NCBI GenBank assembly: GCA_018673475.1
Contig: JABHCN010000013.1
Span: forward strand, 1-64,000
DNA: 64,000 bases
Direction of reading: 5' to 3'
Source: Actinomycetota bacterium
GTDB lineage: Bacteria > Actinomycetota > Acidimicrobiia > Acidimicrobiales > MedAcidi-G1
The translations under genes and the position numbers were made by a program. This document shows, one piece after another, positions 10,881-19,800 of the stretch. Each line of letters opens with the position of its first letter. The stretch's first letter is position 1. The notes under the pieces were generated by a model that searched no databases, was not told where the DNA came from, and worked only from the letters and a program-made list of their open reading frames with translations.

Positions 10881-11377
10881 GGCTCACCGCCGCCCGGCGT
10901 CGAAACGTCCATGGCTGCAACTGTGGCCTCACGGTCGGCCCAACCGTCGCCGACCGTACGGAACTCCAGGAATCGGTCGTCGGGGCCGTCGCCAAGGACC
11001 ATCCGGATCTCGAGGTAGCCACCGGGCAGCGCACCTGCGATGGCATCGCCCCACTCGATGACCGTCACGGACCTGTCGTCGAGCAGTTCATGAAGTCCCA
11101 GGTCGCGCACCTCATCGATGTGGACGAGTCGGTAGACGTCGATGTGGTTCACAACGAGGTCGCCCTCGTAACGGTTGGCGAGGGTGAACGTGGGCGACGT
11201 GATCGGCGTGGTCACCCCGAGGGCCCGTCCGAGTCCCTGGGTGAACGCTGTCTTGCCGGCACCGAGATCGCCGCACAACACGATCAGGTCACCGGCCCTG
11301 ACCGACCCGGCCAGAGAACGCGCAACGGCCATGGTCTGGCCAGCGGAGTGGGTTGCTATGACCGTCAGTGCGCCCAT
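10874..11377 (-). CDS. tsaE: tRNA threonylcarbamoyladenosine synthesis ATPase TsaE
   Basis: The P-loop ATPase of the t6A system, 167 residues. The Walker A motif is in CGDLGAGKTAFTQGLGRALG, followed by the switch-like region ITSPTFTLANRYEG and VNHIDVYRL, then the Walker B-like VTVIEWGDAI. It binds the TsaB-TsaD dimer and drives cycles of catalysis. It overlaps the uracil-DNA glycosylase gene by 13 bases and tsaB by 7. Confidence 0.95.
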   Translation of the reverse strand: MGALTVIATHSAGQTMAVARSLAGSVRAGDLIVLCGDLGAGKTAFTQGLGRALGVTTPITSPTFTLANRYEGDLVVNHIDVYRLVHIDEVRDLGLHELLDDRSVTVIEWGDAIAGALPGGYLEIRMVLGDGPDDRFLEFRTVGDGWADREATVAAMDVSTPGGGEPC

Positions 11378-11934
11378 ACCCGCTCCATCAACTTCTTCGC
11401 CCGGACCAGGTCTGAGCGCATGCGGGCCATTACCTCAGCACCGCCGCGCAGGGCCGCAGCCGGGTGGAAGGTGGGCACGAGCTGGCGGTCGCCGAACGGG
11501 TAGGACCGACCCCTCAGCTTCGTGATGCCTGTGTCGGTCTCAAGGAGCAGCTTGGATGAGAAGTTTCCGAGGGTGACCACGACCGCTGGATCAATGGCCC
11601 GGATCTGCCCACCCAGATAGGGACGACACGCCGCTATCTCGTCGGACCTCGGGTCACGGTTCTCGGGAGGTCGGCACTTGACGACGTTGGTGATGTAGCA
11701 GGCTGACCGGTCGATTCCCAGCTCCTCGTCAAGCAGGCGGTCCAGCAGCTTCCCAGACCGGCCAACGAACGGAACGCCCTGGCGGTCCTCCTCGGCACCG
11801 GGTCCCTCGCCGACGAACATCAGGTCCGCGGCAGGGTCACCCGAACCGAAGACAACGCTGCTGCGACCATCAGCGAGGCCGCACATGGTGCATGAACCAG
11901 CCTCGACGGCCAGCAGTTCGAGCGAGTTCGACAC
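11365..11934 (-). CDS. Uracil-DNA glycosylase, family 4 (iron-sulfur type)
   Basis: A 189-residue DNA repair enzyme that excises uracil arising from cytosine deamination. It begins at GTG 11934. Two N-terminal cysteines in CTMCGL and two later ones in CYITNVVKCRPPENRDP and AACRPYL supply the 4Fe-4S cluster and its surroundings typical of family 4. The active-site motif GEGPGAEEDRQGVPFVGRSG and the C-terminal substrate loop HPAAALR are present. The 13-base overlap with tsaE suggests shared transcription, but no pathway link is evident. Confidence 0.93.
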   Translation of the reverse strand: MSNSLELLAVEAGSCTMCGLADGRSSVVFGSGDPAADLMFVGEGPGAEEDRQGVPFVGRSGKLLDRLLDEELGIDRSACYITNVVKCRPPENRDPRSDEIAACRPYLGGQIRAIDPAVVVTLGNFSSKLLLETDTGITKLRGRSYPFGDRQLVPTFHPAAALRGGAEVMARMRSDLVRAKKLMERVWAH

Positions 11935-11981
11935 CCCTGAAGCGTACAGACCGGGGCTCTCCAGAACGGGTGCAACCGGCT

Positions 11982-12869
11982 TCAGCAGGCGTTCCCTATC
12001 GCCCTCTCCACGACCGCCACGGTCAATACCCGCAGGATGTCGAGTTCGGCGCCCCCAATGGAAACCCCACCGGTCGCTGCTGCCACCACGGCATCGCCGT
12101 CGGACCGCGTGTGAGGGGGAAAGATCGCCCGAGCCAGGCCGTCATGGGCCGACTGCGCCAACAGCAGGCATCCGGCCTTGTCGACAGCTCCGTTTGTGAC
12201 CACCACACCGATGGTCGTGTTGTCCCTGCCCCCATCTGCGAGCGAACCGGCGCCGGTCCTCTCAGGCCACGAATCGAACACGCCATCGGCGATCGACTGC
12301 GAAACCAGACCGTCATCGACATCGCCGGCTGCGTTGACCGCCATGGCAGCTGCCACAACCAGATCACCACGCCGGGCCGAGGCGAATCCGAATCCACCTG
12401 GAGCCGATCGGTCCCGTCCCCGCCACGTTCCTACCGTGGCGCCTGCACCGGCTCCGACCCGACCAACCTCCACGGTGTCTGACGCTGCCGCATTGGCCGC
12501 CAGGCGCCCCTCGGCGGCGCCGGGCCTCACCGAACCGTCTCCCACCATGAGGTCAAAGAGGGACATCCCGACCACGATCGGCACCGGGCCCGCCGGCGTG
12601 GGAAAGCCGACACCCTGCTCCTCAAGATGGGCCACGACGCCATCTGAGGCGGCAAGGCCGAAGACCGACCCACCCGAGATGACCACGGCATCCAGACGGC
12701 TGACGCTCCGCTCAGGAGCCAGCAGGTCAAACTCGCGGGTTGCCGGTGCGCCTCCACGGACCTCACCGGAGGCCACCGTGCCCTCTGGGAACAGGAGCAC
12801 CGTGCAACCGGTGGCTGCAGCCTCGTCGGTCCAGTGGCCCACCCTGACACCATCGATCGGGAACTTCAC
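11982..12869 (-). CDS. P1/S58 (DmpA-like) self-processing peptidase family protein
   Basis: A 295-residue protein if translated from GTG 12869, 10 bases after the upstream gene stops; longer frames run into that gene. The N-terminal VRVGHWTDEAAATGCTV and VISGGSVFGLAASDGV segments and the later DNTTIGVVVTNG are hallmarks of the DmpA/L-aminopeptidase (MEROPS S58) family. Members cleave themselves before the Thr/Ser of the last motif to create an N-terminal nucleophile. Known members release N-terminal residues from peptides, esters or beta-peptides; the substrate here is unknown. No signal peptide is seen. Confidence 0.88.
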   Translation of the reverse strand: MKFPIDGVRVGHWTDEAAATGCTVLLFPEGTVASGEVRGGAPATREFDLLAPERSVSRLDAVVISGGSVFGLAASDGVVAHLEEQGVGFPTPAGPVPIVVGMSLFDLMVGDGSVRPGAAEGRLAANAAASDTVEVGRVGAGAGATVGTWRGRDRSAPGGFGFASARRGDLVVAAAMAVNAAGDVDDGLVSQSIADGVFDSWPERTGAGSLADGGRDNTTIGVVVTNGAVDKAGCLLLAQSAHDGLARAIFPPHTRSDGDAVVAAATGGVSIGGAELDILRVLTVAVVERAIGNAC

Positions 12870-12879
12870 GCCGCCGACG

Positions 12880-13992
12880 CTAGTTGCACGCCCCTGCGAC
12901 CAGCACATCAATGCGGTCGTCGTAGTCCTCGACCACCCGTCGCCAGTCGAACCGGCGCATCATCACGTCCAGCCCCGCCACCCGATCACGCCACCCGGGA
13001 AGGTCACCGAGAACATCCCTGAGCCGGCTGGTGAGCCCTTCGTCGGGGTACAGGGCTGCCCCGTGCCATCTGTCCGGCACCAGCTCGGGATAGCTCTGTC
13101 TGGTCGGCAGAACCGGCACCGCACCCGCAGCCATTGCCTCAACCACCGCGATCCCGAAGAACTCGTGGGTGGCCGCGCTCACCACCACGTCGCTGGCGCC
13201 CAGCAGATCTACGTACTCCGACCTCGGGAGGTACCCGAACTGGACCACCCGGTCGCCCAACTGCCCCCTTGCCTCGGTCATCTCCCTCGGGTCGACACGC
13301 GTGTTCTCGCCAGCCACGGCAACCCGGAATGCAAGGCCCTCACCGGCCAGCTTCAGGAGGGCGGCCATTACCGCTCCGGGATTCTTGTCGTGGTCCCAGC
13401 GCTGGTTCCAGAGAACCGTCGGCACCTCCGGGCAGGTGGCGGCGTCACGGACCGGTACATCCGAGAGATCGACTCCCACGGGGACGACACGACATGCAGA
13501 GGCGACCGCTTCCAGCCACGGGGCATGGGCCTCGTCGGGAGCACGTTCGAGGAGGGCCGGCAGGGCCTCGAGGAGTCCGTCGCGCTGGAACGCCGAGTTG
13601 AACCAGACCTCGTCGGCCGCGGCCATCCCCAACCAGTTGATCAACGGCAGCGAATCGTCGACACGCTGACCGGGGGCCAGGGGATACATGAGCTGGTTCT
13701 CGTGCAGGTACAGGACCACCGGCGGATTGCCCAGGAACCGGCGGCTGAAACCCAGCCACGCCGCCAGGTCGATCATGCCGCTGACGATCACAAGGTCAGG
13801 AGGTCCCGTCCGCTCCACGGCAGCCCTCGCCTCTGCTGCCAGCGTCAGCGACGAGCCCCGCATCCGCCACCTCCAGAACGCACCCGGGTGGCTTACGGTC
13901 ACGACCTCGTGACGGCTGTGGGTGGCGAGACCGTCAGCCCACGCCGCATGGGAGCCACCGTGGTACGGCTCGACAAGAAGAACGCGGCTCAC
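12880..13992 (-). CDS. DUF3524-type glycosyltransferase, tRNA-queuosine alpha-mannosyltransferase-like
   Basis: A 370-residue GT-B-fold protein. The N terminus MSRVLLVEPYHGGSHAAWAD, then HPGAFWRWRMRG and YLHENQLMYP, are the signature of DUF3524, the domain of GTDC1/QTMAN, which mannosylates queuosine in tRNA-Asp in animals. The C-terminal half has the sugar-nucleotide region ATHEFFGIAVVEAMAAGAVPV typical of GT4 enzymes. Its own acceptor is unknown: the family name gives the best guess, and cell-surface glycosylation is an alternative because alr, nnr and glmS lie nearby. It sits 20 bases after alr. No Q-synthesis gene is in the window. Confidence 0.82.
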   Translation of the reverse strand: MSRVLLVEPYHGGSHAAWADGLATHSRHEVVTVSHPGAFWRWRMRGSSLTLAAEARAAVERTGPPDLVIVSGMIDLAAWLGFSRRFLGNPPVVLYLHENQLMYPLAPGQRVDDSLPLINWLGMAAADEVWFNSAFQRDGLLEALPALLERAPDEAHAPWLEAVASACRVVPVGVDLSDVPVRDAATCPEVPTVLWNQRWDHDKNPGAVMAALLKLAGEGLAFRVAVAGENTRVDPREMTEARGQLGDRVVQFGYLPRSEYVDLLGASDVVVSAATHEFFGIAVVEAMAAGAVPVLPTRQSYPELVPDRWHGAALYPDEGLTSRLRDVLGDLPGWRDRVAGLDVMMRRFDWRRVVEDYDDRIDVLVAGACN

Positions 13993-14012
13993 GGGTCTGT
14001 TCCTGATCCGGC

Positions 14013-15110
14013 TCAGTACCTGCGCGGCACCCGGTGCCCGATGGTGGCAAGCACCTCGTACCCGATGGTGCCGGTCGCATCTGCCATCTCCCCGACGGTA
14101 AGGAAGTCATCTCCCTGGCCACCGAGGATCACGGCCTCGTCACCCACGGCCACCCCGTCATCCACCTCAACGACCGTCTGGTCCATCGTGATAACGCCCC
14201 GTATCGGCCGACGCCGCCCTCCGATGAGCACCGCTCCGTGTTCCCACCATGCCCTTGTGAGGCCGTCTGCGTAGCCGATCGGCAGGGTGGCCAGCCTCGT
14301 TCGACGATCGGCCATCCACCTGCGGCCGTACGACACGCCCTCTCCGGTCTCCACACCGTGGAGGTGAACGACCTCGCTACGGAGGCGGAGTGCCTGTCGG
14401 AGCCCCAGCTCGCAGCAACGGTCGCGCAGGGCTGTCGAGGGTTCCACTCCGTAGAGGCCGATTCCGACCCTGACCATCGACCTGTGGCTGTCAGGTCGGG
14501 TCAGGGTTGCCCCGGTGTTGGCCATGTGGACAACCGGCGGGTCAAGACCGGCAGCGGAGAGGTCCGCCAGGGCTTCGTCAAGCGCTGCCATCTGGTCGCC
14601 GGTGAACTCATCGCCTGGCTGGTCGGCCGAGGCGAAGTGGGTGAAGATCCCCTCCAGGGTGAGGCCCGCTCCCCCGATCCGCTTCGCCAGTCGGACCGCA
14701 TCAGAAGGATCTGCACCCACCCGGTTCATCCCCGTGTCGAGCTTGAGGTGAACCGGTGAGCCAGCTGGTGCGACAGTGGCGAAGGCGTCTATTCCTGCCT
14801 CTGAGTAGACGGTGGGCCTGACTCCGGCCAGTTCAGCCAGACCGGCCATCTCGGATGGCCGCGGCTCGGATAGGACCAGAACCGGTATGGCAATGCCCGC
14901 AGACCGGAGTTCGGCAGCCTCGTCGACCAGTGCCACCCCCAGCCATTTCGCGCCAGCCTCGACAGCGACCCTGCCCACCGCGACAGCCCCATGGCCGTAG
15001 GCGCCGGCCTTGACGACGGCACACAGGTCGCTCTCGCCGACGATTCCCTGAAACACACCGACGTTGTGGGCAATGGCCGTAAGGTCGATCTCGGCCCATG
15101 TGGGTCTCAT
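14013..15110 (-). CDS. alr: Alanine racemase
   Basis: PLP enzyme making D-alanine for peptidoglycan. The 365-residue protein has the cofactor lysine in VVKAGAYGHGAVAVG, the barrel motifs KLDTGMNRVG and GVSYGRRW, and the C-terminal beta domain ending GHRVPRRY. Its ATG overlaps the stop of nnr by one base (TGATG), implying translational coupling. The position next to nnr and upstream of the tsa genes is the mycobacterial order. Confidence 0.96.
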   Translation of the reverse strand: MRPTWAEIDLTAIAHNVGVFQGIVGESDLCAVVKAGAYGHGAVAVGRVAVEAGAKWLGVALVDEAAELRSAGIAIPVLVLSEPRPSEMAGLAELAGVRPTVYSEAGIDAFATVAPAGSPVHLKLDTGMNRVGADPSDAVRLAKRIGGAGLTLEGIFTHFASADQPGDEFTGDQMAALDEALADLSAAGLDPPVVHMANTGATLTRPDSHRSMVRVGIGLYGVEPSTALRDRCCELGLRQALRLRSEVVHLHGVETGEGVSYGRRWMADRRTRLATLPIGYADGLTRAWWEHGAVLIGGRRRPIRGVITMDQTVVEVDDGVAVGDEAVILGGQGDDFLTVGEMADATGTIGYEVLATIGHRVPRRY

Positions 15111-16471
15111 CAGAGCGAAGCCCCCTCGGCGGAGTCGACCCCGAGACCCACAAGTACCTCGACGAGGTGCGTGGCCAGATCTCCGGCAAGCACACCGGTT
15201 TCGGGGCAGGCGGCCACCAGCCTGCCGTGCACGTGCGCCGCTGCGGCCGCTGCGTCAAACGGGTCGGCCCCACGGGCCAGGAAGGCCCCCAGGATGCCTG
15301 CCAATACGTCGCCGGTACCCGCTGTGGCCAGGCGACTGTCGCCGGCCGTGACCAGCCGGACCCGTCCGTCGGGTGCCGCCACGACCGTCGTAGGACCCTT
15401 CAGGAGCACAACAGCATCGAACGAGCGTGCCAGATCCGCTGCTGCACCAATGCGATCAGGCCCCGGACGACTACCGGTAAGGCGCTCGTACTCGCCGTCA
15501 TGAGGGGTCAGAACCACCGACGCCATCCGCCCATGCTCCGCATCGACATCCACGAGGGCGTTCAGGCCGTCGCCATCGACGACGACCGGAACGGTCGAGC
15601 TGGCAACAAGGCGTCGCACCCCTGACCACGTGTCACGGTCAGTACCCAGCCCCGGCCCCACCACCAGGGATCCGAACCTCTCAAGATCGCCGGAAACCTC
15701 GACCAGGCCGGCATCCACCGGGTGTCCGACCACCTCGACAGGAGCACCGGTGCCGGTTCCACCGGGAACCGAGAGGCGCACGTAGCCGGCACCGGCCCGT
15801 TGAGTGGCCGCCGCTGCCAGGTTGGCGGCCCCCTCCATGCCTGGAGATCCGGCAACGACCCAGCACGCACTGTTCCACTTGTGGGCATCCGGTTGCCGTG
15901 GTGGAACCAGGCTGGAGATGTCGCCGTCCTCGATCAGGAATGCTCCCGCCCCCGAGACATCGAGGCCGATATCCACCACCTCAACCCGCCCAGCCAGGCC
16001 GGGCCCCTCACCAAACAGCAGACCCGGCTTGAGGGCCGCAAACGTGACGGTCCGAACGGCGCTCATTGGAACGCCCATTGCAATACCGGTCAGGCCGTCA
16101 AGGCCAGAGGGCAGGTCAACGGCCAGTACGGGCGAGGACGTCAGAGGTGGCTCGAAGGGACGCCGCAACCCGGTGCCAAACGCCGCATCCACGACCAGGT
16201 CCGCCGGAGGAAGCCGCTCGGGTGCATCAAGGACGTCAACGATCACGGTCCGCACACCACGCTGCTCCAACCTCTCGGCGGCCACACGGCCATCGGCGCC
16301 GTTGGAACCCGGGCCTGCGAGCACCACCACACGCCTGCCATAGCCACCACCCAGTTCCTCGAGCACGGCCCGTGCCACCGCCGCACCGGCACGTCCGACC
16401 AGAACGTCAACGGGCTCGGGAGACGCCGCATCGATCTCGGCCATCTCGACCGGGGTGACAACCGGAATCAC
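15110..16471 (-). CDS. nnr: Bifunctional NAD(P)H-hydrate epimerase / ADP-dependent dehydratase
   Basis: Repairs hydrated NADH and NADPH. The 453-residue protein fuses two domains. The N-terminal YjeF_N epimerase has the Rossmann motif VLAGPGSNGADGRVAAERL and DAAFGTGLRRP. The C-terminal carbohydrate-kinase-like dehydratase has VVGPGLGTD, LTPHDGEYERL and the nucleotide loop AGTGDVLAGILGAFLARG. Fusion of the two activities is the common bacterial arrangement. It lies between acpS and alr and shares its last base with the alr start codon. Confidence 0.95.
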   Translation of the reverse strand: MIPVVTPVEMAEIDAASPEPVDVLVGRAGAAVARAVLEELGGGYGRRVVVLAGPGSNGADGRVAAERLEQRGVRTVIVDVLDAPERLPPADLVVDAAFGTGLRRPFEPPLTSSPVLAVDLPSGLDGLTGIAMGVPMSAVRTVTFAALKPGLLFGEGPGLAGRVEVVDIGLDVSGAGAFLIEDGDISSLVPPRQPDAHKWNSACWVVAGSPGMEGAANLAAAATQRAGAGYVRLSVPGGTGTGAPVEVVGHPVDAGLVEVSGDLERFGSLVVGPGLGTDRDTWSGVRRLVASSTVPVVVDGDGLNALVDVDAEHGRMASVVLTPHDGEYERLTGSRPGPDRIGAAADLARSFDAVVLLKGPTTVVAAPDGRVRLVTAGDSRLATAGTGDVLAGILGAFLARGADPFDAAAAAAHVHGRLVAACPETGVLAGDLATHLVEVLVGLGVDSAEGASL

Positions 16472-16499
16472 GATACGGCCACCCCGTGGACCCGATCCA

Positions 16500-16865
16500 T
16501 CACAGGGCCACCGCCGTGGCCGTGGCCATCAGGTCGGTGTGGCTGAGGGTCAGGAGCCAGCGCTCCACACCGGCAGCGCTGGCGGCATCGGCCGCTCCGC
16601 CGTGCAGGAGCAGAACAGGTCTGCCAGACGGCTCGCGCACAACCTCGATGTCATACATTGCGACCCCGCCCAGACCGAGACCAAGTGCCTTCAGCACCGC
16701 CTCCTTAGCCGCGAACCGGACCGCATACCTCTCCGTCGGATCTGCCCGCAGGTCGGCGTAGGCACGCTCGGCCGGCCGGAACAACCGTTCCCTCAGGCCT
16801 GGGGTGCGTTCAAGGGAGCGGCGAAAGCGCCCCATGTCGACCAGGTCCGTTCCGATACCTATCAA
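16500..16865 (-). CDS. acpS: Holo-[acyl-carrier-protein] synthase
   Basis: Transfers 4'-phosphopantetheine from CoA to the ACP serine for fatty acid synthesis. I place the start at TTG 16865: it yields MIGIGTDLVDMGRF, the exact family N terminus, follows a strong GGTGGAGG by seven bases, and leaves a 22-base gap after glmS, whereas the longer frame to 16907 overlaps glmS and adds unconserved residues. The 121-residue protein has the metal aspartate in GTDLVD and the RFAAKEAVLKALG motif. Small trimeric group I type. Confidence 0.93.
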   Translation of the reverse strand: MIGIGTDLVDMGRFRRSLERTPGLRERLFRPAERAYADLRADPTERYAVRFAAKEAVLKALGLGLGGVAMYDIEVVREPSGRPVLLLHGGAADAASAAGVERWLLTLSHTDLMATATAVAL

Positions 16866-16887
16866 CGCGGTGCCTCCACCGCCCACA

Positions 16888-19800
16888 TCAGGACGAACCC
16901 TCCCCACGAAGGCGACCGGCTATGCCTCCGACAGGGTCAACAAGGAGGTCCTCGACGGGCAGGTCGGCCAACCGGTCATCGCGCAACTGGGTCTCTGTCT
17001 CACAGACGGCGTCGCGGATCTCGTCGTAACGGTTGCGGTAGCCGTGGAGCACGCCACGCAGGTCATCGGGCGGCAGGTGGTCGTGGAGCACCACATGCAG
17101 CAGGGTCAGACCAGTCGCCTGACCGTCCTTCACCTCGGGGACCAGCACGATCGTTCGGCCGTCCCTGGCTCCCCGGGTGACGAGAACCTCACGAGCCACG
17201 ACCACGCTGTGCTTGGTGCCGCGAAGCGCAGGATCACGATCGGAACGAGACTCGATGCCGGTGGAGATCCCACCCCTGTCGACGATCGCCACCGTTGGCG
17301 TGCTCCCCTCGAGCCCGTCGACCCGGTAACGGGTGAACCCGACAACATCGGCCACCGCAGCATCCAGGTCGGCCAGCAGCCGCAGGGTCCTGTAACTGAG
17401 CGAATCACGCGGTGCGCCGGCATCGAGAACCTCGCGGACCAGGCCAGCGGTCAGGAGCATCTCGTCGGTTCTGGAGATCCCCACCGTCACCGTCTTGGCC
17501 TGGTGCTTGATGGCATCAATCGGTCGGGTCAGTTCCTCGATGGCCTGCGTCAGTGCCCCGGCCAGGTCATCGAGCACCAGCGCCGGTGTGCCGACCGGAC
17601 CAAACTCGAGCTGATAGGACTCCAGTGGCAGGTCACCCGTGGCATAGCGGAACTGCGCCGCCAGGCGGACCGCTGTGGAAGCCTCGAGGTGGCCGTTGAG
17701 GCGTCCCGACCTGAGCTCGTCAAAGAACCGGGATGCCAGCGGCCTCAACTGCAACCTGAGGTCCTCGACCGGGCCGGCGGAGGCACCCGCTGTCAGACCG
17801 GCCGCCGCCAGGCGTTCGATGGCGGCATGCGCCTCTCGCAGCGGGGCGGCCTGGGCGTCGATGGAGCGCGCCGCCTCGTAGCCGAAAAGGTGCCCGACCA
17901 TTGTCGAGAGCACGAACGCCAGACGCGGGTGCACCCGTGGGACGGTCACGACGTCGAGGGCGTCAGGGAACCTGCCCAGGCCTGGATCTGCGTCTGTGAC
18001 AACTATCGGCGCGGCCTTATGGGCCCGGTAGATGGCCACCTCCTTGGCCACGTCATCAGCCGTGGAGCCCACCATGCCGGTTGCACAGACCAGCACCATC
18101 GGCTCGGCCGACAGGTCGATGTGCTTCTTGTCCTCGGTGGCGTCGGCGGCAATGGACTTGTAGCAGAGCTCGGACAGCTTGATCCTGATCTCGCGAGCGG
18201 CGATCAGGTTCGCACCAGTGCCCACGACGGCCCAGTGGCGACGCCCTGGCCCGTATCTGTCTGCGACGTTCCCGATGTGTTCCTGCAGGGCCAACACCTC
18301 GACCATGGCCTCAGGAAGGTCACGCAACCCGTCGAGCAGGTCCGCCCGGTCATCGGCACCGGGAAGACCGGCGGCGTCGGCGAGTGCCGCTGCCAACAGG
18401 ATGCCTGCCACCACCTGGGCGTAGAAGGCCTTTGTCGATGCGACGCTCATCTCAACATCGCGGCCATCGGATGTGTAGAACACGCCGTCGGCCCGGTCTG
18501 TCAGATCGCTGTTCCTGCGGTTCACTATCGCAAGCACCCTGGCGCCGCGTGCCCTCACCAGGTCGACGGTGCGGTTGGTGTCGGTGGTCGTACCGGACTG
18601 GCTGATTGCGACGATCAGGGTGTCGGACATGTCGCGGCGCAGACCGGAGCCCGACAACTCGGTTGCGGCCCTCGCCTCGGTGATCATGTCGGACCCCGTG
18701 AACTCTGCCGCAACCGACAGTGCAACCGCCTCGCCCGCTACCGCTGCGGTTCCCTGCCCGATGATGGTCACCCGGCGGATCCGGCCAGCAGCCAGATCGG
18801 CACGCAGATCAGCTCCGAGGGCACGCTCTCCGAGCCTGACCGTGGACGTGCCGTCGACATCTACGAGCCTGCCCCGCAGGGTGGAGCGGACCGACGCCGG
18901 AGCCTCGCCGATTTCCTTGATCAGGTAGTGCGGGCTGTCGCCACGGTCAATGTCGCGTGTGGTGATCCCGGCCTTCACGAACTCGTGCTCTGCGACCGGG
19001 AGCAGCCGGCCGTCGTAGGACCGCCGGTCGATACCGGCCGGGTCACCGGCCAGCGAACCATCCAACCCGACGATCTGGCCATTACCGGCAACCGGTCCGG
19101 CGCCATCAGACACGGCACCTCCCTCCATTCGAAGGTAGGTGTCTGTCAGCTCCACCACGCCGTAGGGCTCACTCGCAACAATGAAGGCATCTTCGGCAAC
19201 GCCTATGTAGAGGGCCTGGCCACTTCCCCGCAGCGCCAGCCAGAGGCGGTTCGGGGAACCACCCATCGACGCAGCCACGGCGACCGACCCCTCAAAGGCG
19301 GCGACGGTACGTCGGAACGCCTCGTCCTCGGACTCGTCTGCCGCAAGGTGACTGGCACAAAGTGCCGGTACGACCCTCGTGTCGGTCGTGATCTCGGATG
19401 CGACCGAGAGGTCCTCGGATGCGACCAGGTCCGCATGGTTGTCGACATCACCGTTCTGGACGGCCAGCACCAGCGGTGAATGCAGTCCGTCGGCGCGGGT
19501 GGAGTCCAGCGGATGTGCGTTCGCCTCGGAGATGAGGCCGACGCTGGCCCAACGGGTGTGACCCAGCACGGCGCCGCTGACCGACGGGCTGACAAGCAGT
19601 CCGGTCAGCACCGCGTCGGTGGCAAGTGCCGTTCGCATTGCAGCGGTGTTGTCGCCCAGCTCTCCGATCTCCGCTGCAGCCTTCACCACGAACGAGAAGC
19701 CTCCACCGGGGAGGCGTCTGACGGCTCCGCTGCGGAGGAGGGAGTCCTCGTCACGGCCCATCAGGTCGACATCATCGAAGCCGTGGTCCCAGACGGTTAC

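Noticed and set aside
12178-14274. A 698-codon plus-strand open frame across the S58 peptidase, glycosyltransferase and alr
   Set aside because: It spans three well-supported minus-strand genes and its translation is low-complexity Pro/Arg/Ser with no recognisable motif.
16804-19479. An 891-codon plus-strand open frame opposite glmS
   Set aside because: It lies fully inside glmS on the other strand, has no family motifs and arises from high-GC antisense codon structure.
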